Of a stretch of DNA of 64,000 nucleotides, positions 24,587 through 39,499 are shown piece by piece (positions within the stretch are counted from its first letter, which is position 1; each line of letters opens with the position of its first letter). Source of the DNA: Rachycentron canadum (Eukaryota; Chordata; Actinopteri; Carangiformes; Rachycentridae); the NCBI GenBank assembly GCA_038496675.1, contig CM076651.1:23402873-23466872 (forward strand). Direction: 5' to 3'. A model generated the notes under the pieces. The model saw nothing but the letters and a program-made list of their open reading frames with translations. It did not search any database and had not been told where the DNA came from. Both the position numbers and the translations under genes were made by a program.

Positions 24587-24646
<60 letters not shown>

Positions 24647-27600
24647 ATGTGTGTACATGCGTTCGGCGGACTCACTCCCGGGGGCTGGGCTGGTATTGGC
24701 TGTTGCAGTGGAGAGAGCTACGTGAGAGGGGGTAGAGATAGTGTTTACGTCGTGGAGCTGACTGAGCACGGAGGAGCGCCGTCTCACTGCTCCCTGAAAC
24801 GAACCACTTCGCTTGAACGTGCTCACTACCTCCATCTGCGGGACAGAGACAAAACAGTAGCACTCAGTGAGGGCAGGAGAGGCCTGGCTGAGTGCGTATA
24901 CGTGTGTGCGTCCCTTCAAAACATTCCCTGTCACAGCAGCAATGACAGAAACAGGACTTTGATTCCTTTTGTGGATCAGTGATGCGTATCACAACTCTGC
25001 ACATTACTGACAAACAAAATTATAACTGAATGTGTGTATGAGGCTGAGTGTTAGCTTGCATGTGTACTTGTCTGCACACTCAGACGAAACGCTCTTAATG
25101 AAAAACTGACCACTTTACGCAAACAGAGGCACTTAAGCAGAGTCTGGATTGACTCTCCAACGCTGCTAAGGAGGCCGTCAGATTCATGCTCACGCTGATG
25201 CTGTTTCTCTCTCTTACTGTCCACTCTCACACAAAAAAGTGTGACAATCAGTCAGTTTAAGTAATCAAGCAAGCCTGTCTACTTTGCAACAGCCTTTACA
25301 CAATGTGTGAACACTCATGCACACGCACACACACACACAAGTGCCGATGCAGCGACACACAGCATTTATCCTCTCTCATGATGTTTGTGAGCATCTAAAA
25401 TACCAATGCAGAGGATCCAGAACAGAAAAGTTAGCTGTGTAGGAGAGAAAAAGTGTTGTTATGTTTTGGCACAAGTCAGAAGAACAGAACAGACAAGATG
25501 AGAAAGACTGACTTTTGAAGAGTAAGAACATTTCAGATAGCAGGGTTTAAACTTAACTACAATTGTATATGTCAAATAAGAGTCAATGATACAACATGTT
25601 TTTTTTCTTTCTTTCCAAAAGTCTCTTATGTTAGTTTGTAAGAGCCATGATACCAGCAGTCTATTTAGGCAATGTTGCTACACAAGTCAGGGAAAATCTC
25701 CCACCCCAAAGAATAATTTATGTTTTATCATAAATCACTAGGTAATACTGTGAAAGTATCGAAGGTCTCAGTCCACACGAAATGCTCTGCTCTGCCTGTA
25801 TTTAGAAACTGAGCCTTAAAACCAGCCGTCAGGACTTCTGGAACTTTGTGATGTCACAACAAAGCAGTCACTGCCCTCAGTCATGCCCCCAAGTCCAGCC
25901 CACCTGGACCCACAATCCAACATTGCAGGATCTGGTTTCTTTGAGTGTTTACTTGAAATCTAATCAGAAGAGAGGTTCAGATCAGCTCTTTGGATTGGTT
26001 GTCTGACTGACCTGTGGTTACTGTAGCTCATTAATCCTTTTTTTAATTAGTATGAACACTTAAATAAAACATTGGAGGTGTAAAATATGGGACCTTTAAA
26101 AGCTGTAGCCATGTTCTGATTACTGTGTCCTTTGTGACACAGTAATATCCTCTCTTATTCCTTTTGCACATACCCGTCTATGTGTAATTCAGCTTAAACA
26201 AACTGCTTGTGTGTCATGACCATGTAGAGACTCTTACTGAGGTATTATATCTGTGTGTGTGTGGTTGGGCGGTTCCTGTTGAAGACTTCTGGTTATGGTT
26301 AGTTATGATGGTCTAGTCAGACAGTACCTGGGTCTGGATGCGGTTGAGGCCTCTGAACCAGAGGATCTGTCCACGGCGCAGCTCTCTCTCGGCACAGTCA
26401 ATCTCCTCCTCATCCTCTGCCAGCTCTTCCCCTTCCTCCTCCCCGGGCTCTAGACCCAGTCCTGCCTCCTTCAGACATGGAAGCCGCTCTGTCGGCACTG
26501 TGGCGATCACCTGGAAGCCAGGTTTGTTAAATTCTTTGTCATTGTAAATAAGATGGTTATGTGGTGTTGTTCAGTGCAGTTTTGAGTTTTCAACCATCAA
26601 ACACATTATTTCAATTCTCACACTGAGCAGAGGACAGAGTAGAGCAGAAGCATCAGTGTGAAAATGTTTCCTTCGCCTCACCTCAGGGGAAACTCTAGGT
26701 AAACCAGGCCTGCCAGCCTACACTTGCTCAGTGTGGTTTGATTCAGCAGGCTGAAGAGCTGCTTACCTGCCCCCAGAGCAGCTCTCCAACTCCCACAAAA
26801 AGACACCAGAGCCACTGCTCCACGTTGAGAGGGGCGCAGCTGAAGGGTTTCCCTCCCCACTGCACGATCACGATCTGCAGCAGAGACACAGGGAGGATAT
26901 CATTACAGTGTCAGGGGAGGAACCAGCACTGCACCAACTACCTCTGCTGCACCAACCACAGACAATATCTCCTTTGGTCTCGTCGTGACTTCAAGTAGGA
27001 AACACACGGTAAAATTATTACTGTGGTACCTCCTGTGTATGTGCAGAAACACATGCTGGCATTTTTTATTTGAGTATTGGATTTAATTATTCATGGTGTA
27101 CCTGTATGCATGCAATATATTCTAGGAACACCGTAGAAAAACATTATCTTCTCTGGGCCATTCTATATGAAGAAATTTTGGCCTAAAATTAGTCAAAATT
27201 CAAAGTTCAGGGTCATTTTGCTCTAATTATTTCAAGGTGGGAAATGTGCTTTCTGGCTGACAATTAGATGAGAAGATTGACTCCATTCTCAAATAAAACT
27301 GAAGCCAGGAGACATTAGTGGTTAACATAGCATAAAGACTTGACAGAGGAGGAAATTATTAGTCTGGTACCTCTAAAGCTCAGTAATGGGACTGTTGTGG
27401 TAAACACATGGCTACAGGCAGTTACATCCTATTGATCACTTAAAATGAGCTGTAAGGCAGGAAGCTGAAAAACATGTCTTGATGATGTAACGTTTACCAC
27501 ATTACCCAAGATCAGGTTTGAAAGAGAAACAATGAATAAGAAAACAAAGAACAAACAAATTTTTTCATCTTTCTTATACTGTATGTGTTGACCGTTATCA

Positions 27601-30600
27601 GGCCCTTCACACCATAGACTGTCTATAAAAATAGATATAGACTCTGGGTCTGAAAAGTGAAGCCAATGCTGAAGTGTCAATATTAAACCTGTGTTATATC
27701 TAATGACCATCAGGGGCTATTCCACTGGTTGTAAAAAAGAAGTAAGATTGCATTGAAGTCTATATGAAAATGGCCCTACTTCTCATTGATTTATTACCTC
27801 AGTAAATGTTTTCCTGATGAATGTATAGTCTCAGTCTCTAGTTACAAGTCTTCTTCAATACAAAATGATGTTCATTTTTTAAATTATGGTTCCATTTAGA
27901 GGAAAAATAGCAGGGTATGCATTAGGTCGTGGCTACTGCGTGATTGACAGACTGTACCACATACAACCTGACAATCAGGATAAAGCTCAGAGCAGGTCAA
28001 ATCCACCCCTCACTCCTCCTCAGCTCCACCTTCTCCTCCAAATATGGTTTCTTCTGGTTTCAAAATATCCAAGATGGCGACAGACAAATTACAAACTGAA
28101 GGCTTCAAAGCAGCAGCTCACAAACCAATGGGTAACGTTACAGTGGTTTGACACTTGCTTCACTCGACTGTCAGTTTAATGGTTTATACTGTGTATCCTT
28201 CTTGAACTGTGCACAAAGCTATGATGACTAACATGATGCAGTTCTGACACATCAGTTGTGGTGGTTATTTGAGTAAATTAGGGACCTTATTAGTACTTAT
28301 AAGTCACTGCAGTTACAGTAACTTAAAGGGGAATTCTACAAATAATAAACAACAAAGAGTTTCCAGGTGTTGGGGGAGTTTGAAAAAAAACTGTATATAG
28401 CTTTCAGTGTCTCCAAGGGTAGCCATGTGAGGTCTGATAAATGTCCTCACTTGATCTCACTTGAGTCATTGTTGTTGGCCTGAAGACTACGAGTACAAAG
28501 TAAAAGTTCAGTATTGGCTTGGGGGTTGTGGAGTTAGAAAGACATGAGCTTACTGGACCACTGTAGCCCACTGCTCATCTGTGCTTGAGGCTCCAGGTTA
28601 TATCAGCTGATTTGTGTGAGTGTTCAAGTGTCCAAACACAATGAACAGTCAGTGGCCATCTTGTGTTGTGGGTTATGTAAGCACCACTATCTAATTTTGA
28701 AGAGTTTAAAGAATTAAATCTAGACTTTGATCAAAGTTCCTTTCAGCTTCTTCACATAAAAACTTAAGTCTGACCTTTAAAAGATCATTTTCAGGCACGT
28801 AAGTCAAAGCTCAGGATCACTCTCAAGAACATTTCTCATTCTGACTTAATATGTTTACTTGGAAATACAGTTTCCTGTATGTATCCACACTGTGGTGTTA
28901 CTGGAAAGACTTTAAGTGAATTCATGTAGGGAACACATGGGCTCAGCCCTATCAGTCATAGCAAACGTCCCACTCCAGCTTGAAACCAAGAACCACTCTG
29001 TGTTAGTAATGGTCCCAACATAATGAATCCAGCCATGCATTTATTTCCTATCTTTAAACTTGGGCCACAGTAACATCATGGTCCTGTAGGTCTACCTGCC
29101 TCAGTGGACATGATAAAAAGAAAAATGATCATTTGAACTAGGAGGAAACAACACTATCATCTTGACAGTGAAATGCACAAATCTCAGTATAGTCCTATAG
29201 TAACAATATCTGCCTGCAGGGAGAAGTCCCTCTTTCTTTTCACCTCTCCCTCTCTCTTCCACTTTTCTCAAGCTGCCTCAAGTCGCCAGCTCTTTCATCT
29301 CTTCTTTTCCAAACTCCTCTGAACCCCTTCTGTCTCTTGCTGCCACCCCCCTTCCAGTCCTCTTTTTTCCCTTGTTCCTCCTCAGAGTGCCACCAAGCAC
29401 TGAAGAGCTTTGGAAAACATCCTTCTTCTTCTTGTTCTTTTTGTTCATCTTGTTCTTCTCTCTGTGTCTCACTCTGTCATTGTTTGCTTGTCTGTGTTTT
29501 TGTGTACCAACAATTCACTGCTCAGTAAAGAGGATTCACAGTCAGTTGAACAAACAGCCGTGCTGTGGTGAAGTTGGTGAAGTTTGGACTTGTATCACCA
29601 GGCAGACTTGGCTTACACATTGAAAGACAATGTGACAATTAACAACTGATAATTATCACATTTATTTTCTTTACTTATACAGAGCGATGTGGTCACTAAG
29701 ACAACTCAGGTCAGCACCCACCTCTCCTGTGTAGTTGACAGGAATAATAATATGCTGCCTGAACCCTGACCATGACCAAGAGGACAGAGCATATTACACA
29801 CATTTTCAAATCCCTACACTGGTTTCCTAGTATTCTTTTACTTGTTTGTAAAGCACTATGGTGAAGTTTTAGTGTTCATGTTATGAGGAATTAAGAGCAG
29901 CTGGACGTGTTGAAATCTTTAAACATAAACTTAAAATGTATCTCTTCAGCCTGGATTTGAACTAGGCATGGTTTTCAGTCAGTCACTTTATTTTACTGAT
30001 TTATTTTATTGTATCTGTGTATTTATATCTGTTATTTTATTATTAATCATCTTTAAATGTTTTTTGTGTGTTTATTGTTATTGTTGAAGTTATTATAGTC
30101 TTTATCTCACTCGTGAGTTTTGTTATTTGATTTGTCCTTTGGCTTATCAGTCTGTGAAGCACATTGTACTGCACTAAACTGAAGTGTACTTATACTTACT
30201 GTATGTAAGTGCATTGCAAATACAATTTGACTGATTGATTGACTCTCTCTCTTCATCCCTACATTTCCTGTCTGTATATCTACTGTCACTATAGAATAAA
30301 GGCAAAATGCTGAAATCCAATATAAAAAGAAGTAAACAGATGTTCTAAAGCTGTTAAAAGTTAATAAAGGGTTAGACTCACCTGCACAGCAAATGTCCCC
30401 AGAACGATGGAACAGAAGATGGGGTTGGCGAATATGCCGTCAAAGACATTCCTCTCTCCATGGATCTTGCGGGCGTTGATCTCGTTGAACAGCTGCATGA
30501 GGACGAAGGTGTTGAAGATGATGGTGTAGTGCTCAGAAGGGGGGGAGTGGAGCGGAGCGTTGCGGCCACTGTCAATGTTAAACATTCGTTCGCCTGGAGG

Positions 30601-33600
30601 ATAAGGAGAGGAGGTGAGAGATGTGTTCATTAGGAAGTGTGTTTGATCCGCTTTTTTTTTTTTTTTTTTTTTTTACCAATTTTACCAATTGTTAAAAGCT
30701 TTGCCCAATTGTTTCCATGTGTCTGTGTGTGCATGCACCAATGAACAGCAGGGTAAAGATGATGACCAGCTGGTACACTCCATGGCCAAGGATGTTCTTC
30801 ATCATGGTCAGTGAGATGAGCGGGTTGTTCCGGCCATAGGGTTTCCGTAGCAACAGAGCCTCGGTGGGGGGCTCGGTGGCCAATGCCAAGGAAGCGAACG
30901 TGTCCATGATCAGATTCACCCACAGCATCTGCACTGCCTTCAGAGGAGAGTCCTGCAGGGAGATTTGCAGCCATAGGCCTATGTCACGCACCATGTTCAG
31001 ATAAGTGTGACCCCCCCCCCATCTTGTCTTGTGCAGATTACCTCCTTCAGTTAGTGACACTGAAAACAGGTGTCAAGATAATCCATTCTGCAGTTAATGA
31101 CAGTGAGTAAAAGCTGCTGCACTCATGACCGTGTGTTTGTGTGTGTGGACAGAGGGTATAGATTTAAAAATGTTGTGGGGACTCGAGGATTTACAGCACA
31201 ATATGGGGAATTGCCCTCCTTGTAAGGACACAAAGCAAGTTAAAGTAAATAAAAGTAGTCTCCAGGAAATTCCTGAAGACACTACAGTAGCATCCATTTA
31301 GGTGAGGTTGATGCTACACTATAATGTAGGATGGGAGGAACAGGAAAAACACCTGTAATTCCAGAGTGGGAGTGTTCACACATTATTTAAATATGGTTCA
31401 CCCTAAGGCTAATTACAGCCACATCAAATAAACAACCTAGATCACAGAGCTCTATTAGTGTTAATACGGGATATTTTATTCTGATGTAACAGTCAGTGTT
31501 GATACATTTACAGCCACCTCATGGATTATTTGTTGTTTACCAGTGAGAGCCTGATTGACAGATGTAGTGTTGGACAACAGTAACTTCCATGTCCATAAAA
31601 TACATTGCACTGTAGGATTATTAACAGAAAGTAATGTGCATGCTACATAGTCAATAATGTCACACATTTTCAAAGTTAATTCTGATTTATGACACTGTTT
31701 AGAGGTGTCTCTTTCACTAACATTTTTGCCAACTTTGCTTTCAAGCTTTCAAGAGCCACATGACATATTATACAATACTTATTCTAAAATGTGTTTCCTT
31801 TATAGTTAATCAACGAAAAAAACCTTTTGGTTTTTGAATGAGATGTTTGTCACTGCAGTATTTTTATTTTTGCTGGTTGAAGAGGATTCAGTTCTTAATT
31901 AGTAGATGAATCGTTGTCCTCTTAAAATCTCAGAAGGTTTTGGGATCTGCCACAGTTTCCTGCAGATCACAGTGACATCAGGACCCAAATATAAACTATA
32001 GATATACATTTATCAGGGGGGTCAGATATGAATATGTGTCAAGGAAATTTCTTTAGAACAGGAAAAATAAGGTGAACCTTCTCTATTCTAAAAAGGAATG
32101 CTTACATACATAATTATAAGCAAGTTGATATTCTTGGATATAAATGTGTTTCCATGTGTCAGTGTGTCCCTGCTTGTTCTTCTTGGTGTAAAAATGCATA
32201 AAAAGCTTTTGTCTTAGCAGATACAGGGTGAGTGTGCCTGTGTGTCTGTTATATGTGTGTGTGCATGGGGATGAGCACACATGTGTCAGCATGCATGTTT
32301 ATTAATAGATATGTCTACCTGAGTGATGCAGGCCCCAGTGAAGGCCACTATGACAGCCACTACATTGACCGTGAGCTGGAACTGCAGGAACTTGGAAATG
32401 CTATCGTAGACATTTCGTCCCCACATCACTGCCTTGACGATGCTGCTGAAGTTGTCATCCGTCAGGATGATGTCAGATGCCTCTTTAGCCACATCTGTCC
32501 CCGCAATACCCTGAGACAGAGATTGAGATGGAGTAAAGAGGAGACAGAGGACTCATTGTATGATTCGTGCGAGTGTTCAAGTGTCCAAATTATTTTGGAG
32601 TGACACTGTCTCACTATTGTGTTGTCCTGCCCCCAAGTGCTAACACTTGAGTAAAAGCTGTGGCACACTATTAAAAATGCTTTTGTTAAAATACAAAATC
32701 AAATACAACATATTCACAGGTTTTTAAAATATTTATTACTCCTTAAACGTATTGGTTATTTTAAAGGTCCCATATAGCCTAAAGGAGATAAAGAGAGAGA
32801 GAAGATAAAATTACACTGAGATGGTTTTTAGTTTTAAAACCACAAATATATCTTCTAATGTTTATCAACACTTCAGATAAAATACAGGAAGTGTAAAATA
32901 TGGGTGCTTTAAATAATTAATACATTTTAGACTTTTTAAACAGTGTTATATCAGTTATATACTGTACTTTTATGTGATTACTACAACACATGAATGAGCA
33001 GCTAGAGAAGGCTTTTAACACCACATAAACATAACTGGTGAGTAATATGTCAGGTTACCATGGCAAAGCCGACATCAGCCTTCTTCAAAGCTGGTCCGTC
33101 ATTAGTTCCATCTCCTGTTACTGCAACAACTTGCCTCTGCTCTATGATGTTGCTGTCAATAATTCCTGTGCACAAGTAGGAACAAAAAATCATTGTGTAT
33201 GTGTGTGAACAAATGTGTGTGTGTGTGTGTGTGTATTTAGGTTATTAGCACAGAGACTCACCTTTAACAAGTGTATGCTTGTCTGTTGGCGAAGATCGAG
33301 CCAATACACGGAGTTTGGGCCAGATTTTGTCGATGCGTTCCTGCTCAATCTGTCCGAAAAAAGAGTGTGATGATGAATAAACAACAAATTAACTGTTCCC
33401 TTGTTTCACCAGAGATGTCGAGTTGATCCAGAGTGTTCAGCAGATTTGGCAGCACTGTGAAACTGGCTCTTGCTCTCTTCCAATCGATTTGACCACACTG
33501 CACTCCACCACAATGGTAATTTACACACAGCATTTAAATTTAAATTTCAATTCACACTGCAGAACCACAGAACTAATCAGCAGCTAATCCACCCCATTAA

Positions 33601-36600
33601 ACATTCTGCTAAATTCAAATGATGATGAGTTAAATGGGTGAGATGAAAGCAGCATGCACTAACTAGAGAGGACAAATCACATAGAGGGCAATGTAGGATG
33701 GAAACAAACACAGTCAGACATAACTCACTGTTGAACAGACATGTGAATGTGTCTGAACAAAGGTTTACTCAAACATCATCATCATCATCATCCCTGAAAG
33801 CCTAAGGTGAAATAATTTGGATTTGTTGGATCATTTTTAAAACACTTCACAGTGTAAGTTGATGTATGTTGATGTATGTTGTACACTGTAAAGTGATTTA
33901 ATAAACACAATAGGTAGTACAGTAGTCAACTCTCCTTAGAGATATTAATTAAAATTAAAATCTAAAATCTTTTAATTAAAATAAAAAGACTTATTCATGA
34001 AGATGAACATGAAGATATCAATAAGATAAGAATAAGATCAGTATATATAGATTATAAAATAAGTCACACCGTATAGCATAAACGTAGTGGCTTGTGACCT
34101 CTAATTAAAAAAAATTGTGTTTCAAAAATTAAGCGAAGATTAAAGAAAACTCCACTCCAAGAAATTTGTCTGGCACAACATTGATTTTTAGGAAAGAAAA
34201 TGTATCACGCATCATCTATTTTTAGGTCTTTTTTATTTGGTACAGTCATAGAGGACTTTTTTGTAAGTTTACCCTTCACCTTCAGCAACTTGAGACCCCA
34301 GCTCACCTCCCCTTTCTCGTTCCTGATTCGTCGGTTGAAGTCTTTGCCCTCTAGACAGATGAAGTCATCCCCAGGGTGAATGATGCCACATTTAGCAGCG
34401 ATGGCCCTGGCTGTGTTGATGTTGTCACCGGTCACCATTCTCACTGTGATACCTGCACGCTGACACTTACGGATGGCCTCAGGCACCTTAGTATGACAAG
34501 GAAGTTAGTTCAGTTAATCTTGTTAAATACAGGTTATGGATCTCACACACACTCACAATACCAGCTGAAACTGAAACTAAGTACACACACTGAAACACAC
34601 TCCACATTGTCCTACCTCAGGCCGCACAGGGTCCTCTATCCCAACCACAGTGATGCAGGTCAACTCCGTCACTATTTCTGCCTCGTTGTCCCAGTCCGGC
34701 TCCGGATTAGATGGTAGGTCCCGGTAGGCAATGCAGATGGTCCTCAACCCCTCACAGGCCATTGGCTCAATTACCTATTGATCAATAATCATCACAGCTC
34801 TGGTCAAAAAACAGCTCCACAAAATTCAACCAGTTTTACCCATTAACTGTTCAAATGTTGCAAATGTGTTTACATTATTTGATGTATGAACTGGATTGAA
34901 CTGCCTGTGTACATTTTGGAGTTCATGTCTGATGACCCTTTGAATACCTCAGTGGGAAAATTCTGTGACACAGCTGTGGGGAAAAGACCCACGGCAGATT
35001 GAAGACAACACTGTCAAGAAGTGAAGAGGAGGAGACATAAAGCTGCCACAATAAAACCCAGCCACTGAGCTGGAATAAAGTTGTGTAAGAGTTATTTCTC
35101 ACACAGCAAAAGATGTGTTCATCGTGAACCAGGTTTAGGTCAGTCACTTAGCCTGTGCAGGCTAATCTACTGTATGTGGAGCAGATACATGTGTTGTGCT
35201 GCTAAATATTTGATTTACAACTAGACCTACAACTAGATCTAACAAGGCAGTTTTCTACTGTACAATAATGCTGAAGGTATTCAGAAGCTGTGGTTTCTAT
35301 CTATGATGTGTGAAAGATATTTCGGCTGAAGGATATTTAAGGTACAGTATAAGCAGACTGAATTTGTGAAGCAGTTGTCTTCGAGAGATTCAGTCACATC
35401 ATAACATCCTGAATTTCCTTCAGGATCTATTTAAAACACAGCTACCACTGGAGAACCAAGTTGTACAGAGGGTCTTTTTGACAGTAACCCCGATGAATGG
35501 CATGATGATCATGACAAGACATGACATGATTGTGATCTTTGATGCACAAAGTTGCAATGAACAATTATGACATGAGACATGAGGCACTGACTGTGACACC
35601 TGTACCCAGATAAGAAAGCACTAAATAGAGAGAAACCCACCGACTATGATCTAAATATAGTTATTAGCTTTATTGCCAAGCACATAATCAGAAGATTGAT
35701 ACTGTTCTTATATATGTACATTAAATACTAAATTTCAGTGGTTCCCAAATTTTTTCACTTTATGACCAACTTGAAAATCTCAACTATATTAGCTGTCCAC
35801 ATGTGAGGCAAGGCAAGGCAATTTTATTTGTATAGCCCATTTTTACAGTTTGTCTCAAAGGGCTTTACATAGCATCATAACATCCTCTGCCCTGGGACTG
35901 TCTAAAACCCAGACACGGTTTTGTGAGCATGGGCTAAGGCTAGCTGATTAGCATGCTAACATTGGTGTGGTTTTCCACAGCAGTAAAATAAAAGAGAACA
36001 GTTTGATGCTGAACCCACAGCACTTTCCTTTCGACTGAAAAGTAAACAGACGTTAATGCTAACAATGGTTATGGCAATAGGAAGACTTACAAATAACACT
36101 CACTAATTCACTTTTATGTTAATTTATTAAAAAAATTAAACAAAAAATTTGTTGTTTGTGTACAATTAAACACACAAGCATAGCTACTTCCAGCTTAAGC
36201 TAGCCTTCAATTATCTCATCTAACTCTGAGTAAGAAGGTGTAGGCATATATTTCCCAAAACCCAAAACTGTTACCATAAGTACTTGTTGTAGGCATTTTT
36301 GTCTTTTTTTGACCATGACCACAAAGGGGAGAGAGAGATGGGGGATGACATGTAACAGACATTCTTGGCTCAGCAGAAGCTGTGATGACAGGTTTAGTGT
36401 CTTGAACCATTATTTTCCAGGATGATCCAACAAAATTGGTCTTAGTATAAAATACTCAGATATTATTCCGCAAACTGGAGCTTTAAATGATCAAATCTCA
36501 CCTGTTTGACCATTTCATCTCTGTCACGTGGTCGGAAACTACGGGATTCTCCATTGGCATCCAGGATGTAGGAGCACCTGGATAGAGATAACGGACAGAA

Positions 36601-39464
36601 AATAGTGACAGAGAATTTTTTTTTTACTCTAATTAGTCACCTGATCCAATGTCTTCAGGCCTACTTATTCCTCTCTCCACCTTCCTCATCTTCCCCCATC
36701 ACTCACTTCTTTAGCATGATTTCAGATGCTCCTTTGCTGTAGAGGCGAAAGGACCCGTCAGGCAGCTTGATCACTGTACTCATGGATTTACGCACTGAGT
36801 TGAAGGTATACACCTGAGAGAGAGAGGGGGAGAGGGATATATGAGATTGAGGGGTAAAACTAAAGGCAGACAAACTCATCCCTGACTAGGAACACAGTTC
36901 TGAGCAAACACATGGCTGAATGTGTGGATGTTGTAATTGAGAGTTTACACCTGCATCCATAATAAACAATGATGTTGGTCATGATGTCAGATCACTGTGG
37001 GGCATTTGCAATCAGCTACACCCTCATCATTATAAAAGTGGTTGCATTCAGTTTACGAATAAGTGAATTAAGGCCCATTCTTAGGCATTAATAATGACTT
37101 CAGCAGACACTTGTTCTAAATTCCTCTGAGATCCTAAGTGAGACATTTCTGATACAAGTAATACCTGCTGTTGCTTTTTCTTAGCTTTATTTTACAACAA
37201 CTGGAGGTAGAGAATTTCTCCATGGCTATTTTTTTTGAAAGGATGCACCTTTAGCTTTTATATTATGCTCTCTTTTTTTCAGGTTATGCTGGTGCCATCT
37301 GTGGGGTGTTGAAATAAATTGCTGAGATATCCTTGTCCACTACACTGCACAATACTGAGTCGGACCTGCTACCTCATCGAAAGTGCAATAAACTGCAACT
37401 GTATTCTGACCTACTTCAGTACCACAAGTGTGCCAAATGACAATGTGATATCAAATGTGCCTGTATTGTACTAGTAATACATTTTGTTTATGTTACATTA
37501 TTTATATATGTATGCTATGCAGTACTGTGCAAAAGTCTTAGGCCACCACTAGCTTTGTTGTTTTAGCAAAGTTTTAATGACCATCCATACTTATTTTTCA
37601 GTTTCTTTTTAATATACAAACAGAAAATACAGGAAATATGTACACAAATGTACACAAAACAAAAAACAAAAAAAACACAATTTTCAGAACAAAATGTCTT
37701 CTACAGGCAAAAGTCAGTATTTAATGTTGACCTCCCTTGGCACTAAGCACATCTTGAACACTTTTGGGGAAACTGTCCTGAAGTTTTCTGAAATACTCTT
37801 CTGGTCTATTAAACCAGGCTTCTTTCAGCACTTCCCAGAGTTCTTCTTTAGATTTTATTTATTTCTCTCTCTGTCCAGGTGATCCCATACTGCCTCTATT
37901 AAATTCAGGTATGGACTCTGTGGAGGTCAGTCTATGACCGTCAGAGTTTTATCAACTGTTTTTCTCTCCAAATATGATTTCACTGCATTAGCAGTGTGTT
38001 TGGGATCATTATCATGCTGAAAAATAAAACTTTTTTCAGTTTTTTAACACTGCATACACATTTCCTGTATTTTCTGGTTGTATTCTAATAAAGAGACTGG
38101 GAAATAATTATATATGGTTATCATAGCATTGCTAAGAAAACAAATCTAATGGTGGCCTAAGACTTTTTCACAGAACTGTATGTATGTATTCATGTTTTTC
38201 ATTTATGTACATCAAAGAAATATCAGCCTAATATAGTCTAAGAAATCTAATGCAGCCATGCAGCCTAATGCACATATGAATATGTATACAAATAAGAATG
38301 TATATATCAGTACAAGTGCACTGTGATAAAGTCCTTTGTTAAGGCTGCAGTAGGTAACTTGTGCTATAACACACTATAACTTGTCAAGGTGAATGTGGTG
38401 CATGGTTCTTTACCTTGTACAGTCTCTCCTCAGGGATCTGCTCTCTGACAGGGGTGTAGTCCTGCTGTAGATCTAATACAAATCCCAGCAGGCCACACTC
38501 CGTCTTGTTGCCCACCTGCTTGGCCAGACCCCCCTCCACATCAGGTGGCTAGTAGAGTACGATTGAAGTGAGTTGAGGCAGTAGATTAAAGGGAGGAAAA
38601 CAGAAAAGGAAAAGAGATGGATGAGACTAGAGGAAGCAAAAGACATAAATTACTAAACGCTGAGAATGACTTTCTGCAAAACAATGGCATCTCTGTTGGT
38701 GGATAACTCACTAAGATCTTGGAGGTGTAGGCACTGTTGATAGCGATAGCATTTACTAACAGATCCAGTGTCCGGGGATTGATCTGCCCAGGGTCCGGGA
38801 TAACTCGGTGGTGCACATCACCTGGGCAACAGCAATCTAACTTTAATACGTATGAATAATAATCTCTTTACATTCAACCTAGATGCTAGCTCCATCTGTT
38901 ACTGTTAGTTATATCTGATAATATGACCAGGCCACGATGCTGAAAAAATATGTATATTAGAACACATTTCTAATATACATTGACAATGACCTGCCAATGA
39001 AAATCTTTCATTTCTGGGAATTGCCATACAATGGTAATAAACTGCATTATGGGAAGTGTAGTCTCCAGTGTTTGCTAATGCCTTTGCCATTTTCTGTTAT
39101 AACTACCAATAGTCTGCATGTGAGGCATTAGAAAACACTGGTAAATAACGGAAAATACAGAAAATAACCTGGGTTACACTCTCCCCCTTTCAAGCTGCAT
39201 ACACATCATACAATTAAAAAAAATATCGCACTGTCTAATAACAGCAAAAACACAGATTAGTATAAAACACATAAAAAATAGCATCTGTAAAATAATGACA
39301 ATTACCACTGTAATGTCCCCAAGGGGGACAAAAATGTGTTAAAACATGTTACAAGAGACCCACCACAAGGCTAGTCTGTTTCCTAACAGTTTTAAAGCAC
39401 AGCACCCACACATAGTGATCTTTTTCATGCCAAACCATACTCATGCAACTTTTTTGTTCAAGCT

Positions 39465-39499
<35 letters not shown>

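Larger units (their letters stand above)
17895..24675 (-). other. atp2b3: atp2b3 intron before the last exon
   Basis: Large intron of the a-form transcript. It holds repeat B (18138-18290), CA microsatellites (19513-19556 and others), repeat D in minus orientation (22372-22566) and long purine/pyrimidine-biased stretches. Open frames such as 20453-21004 (plus) have low-complexity composition and no homology I recognise. Confidence 0.65.
26875..30381 (-). other. atp2b3: atp2b3 intron between exons 20 and 21
   Basis: Holds repeat B (27240-27420) and the 3' end of an L2-like LINE (29790-30245). Pyrimidine-rich sequence lies around 29220-29480. No coding exon is recognised. Confidence 0.65.
30953..34306 (-). 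other. atp2b3: atp2b3 introns between exons 15 and 19
   Basis: Three introns separated by exons 16-18. They hold a short MITE (32761-32912), a GT microsatellite near 33207-33234, AT-rich sequence and, around 33840-33895, a short imperfect inverted repeat. No further exon is recognised. Confidence 0.65.
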
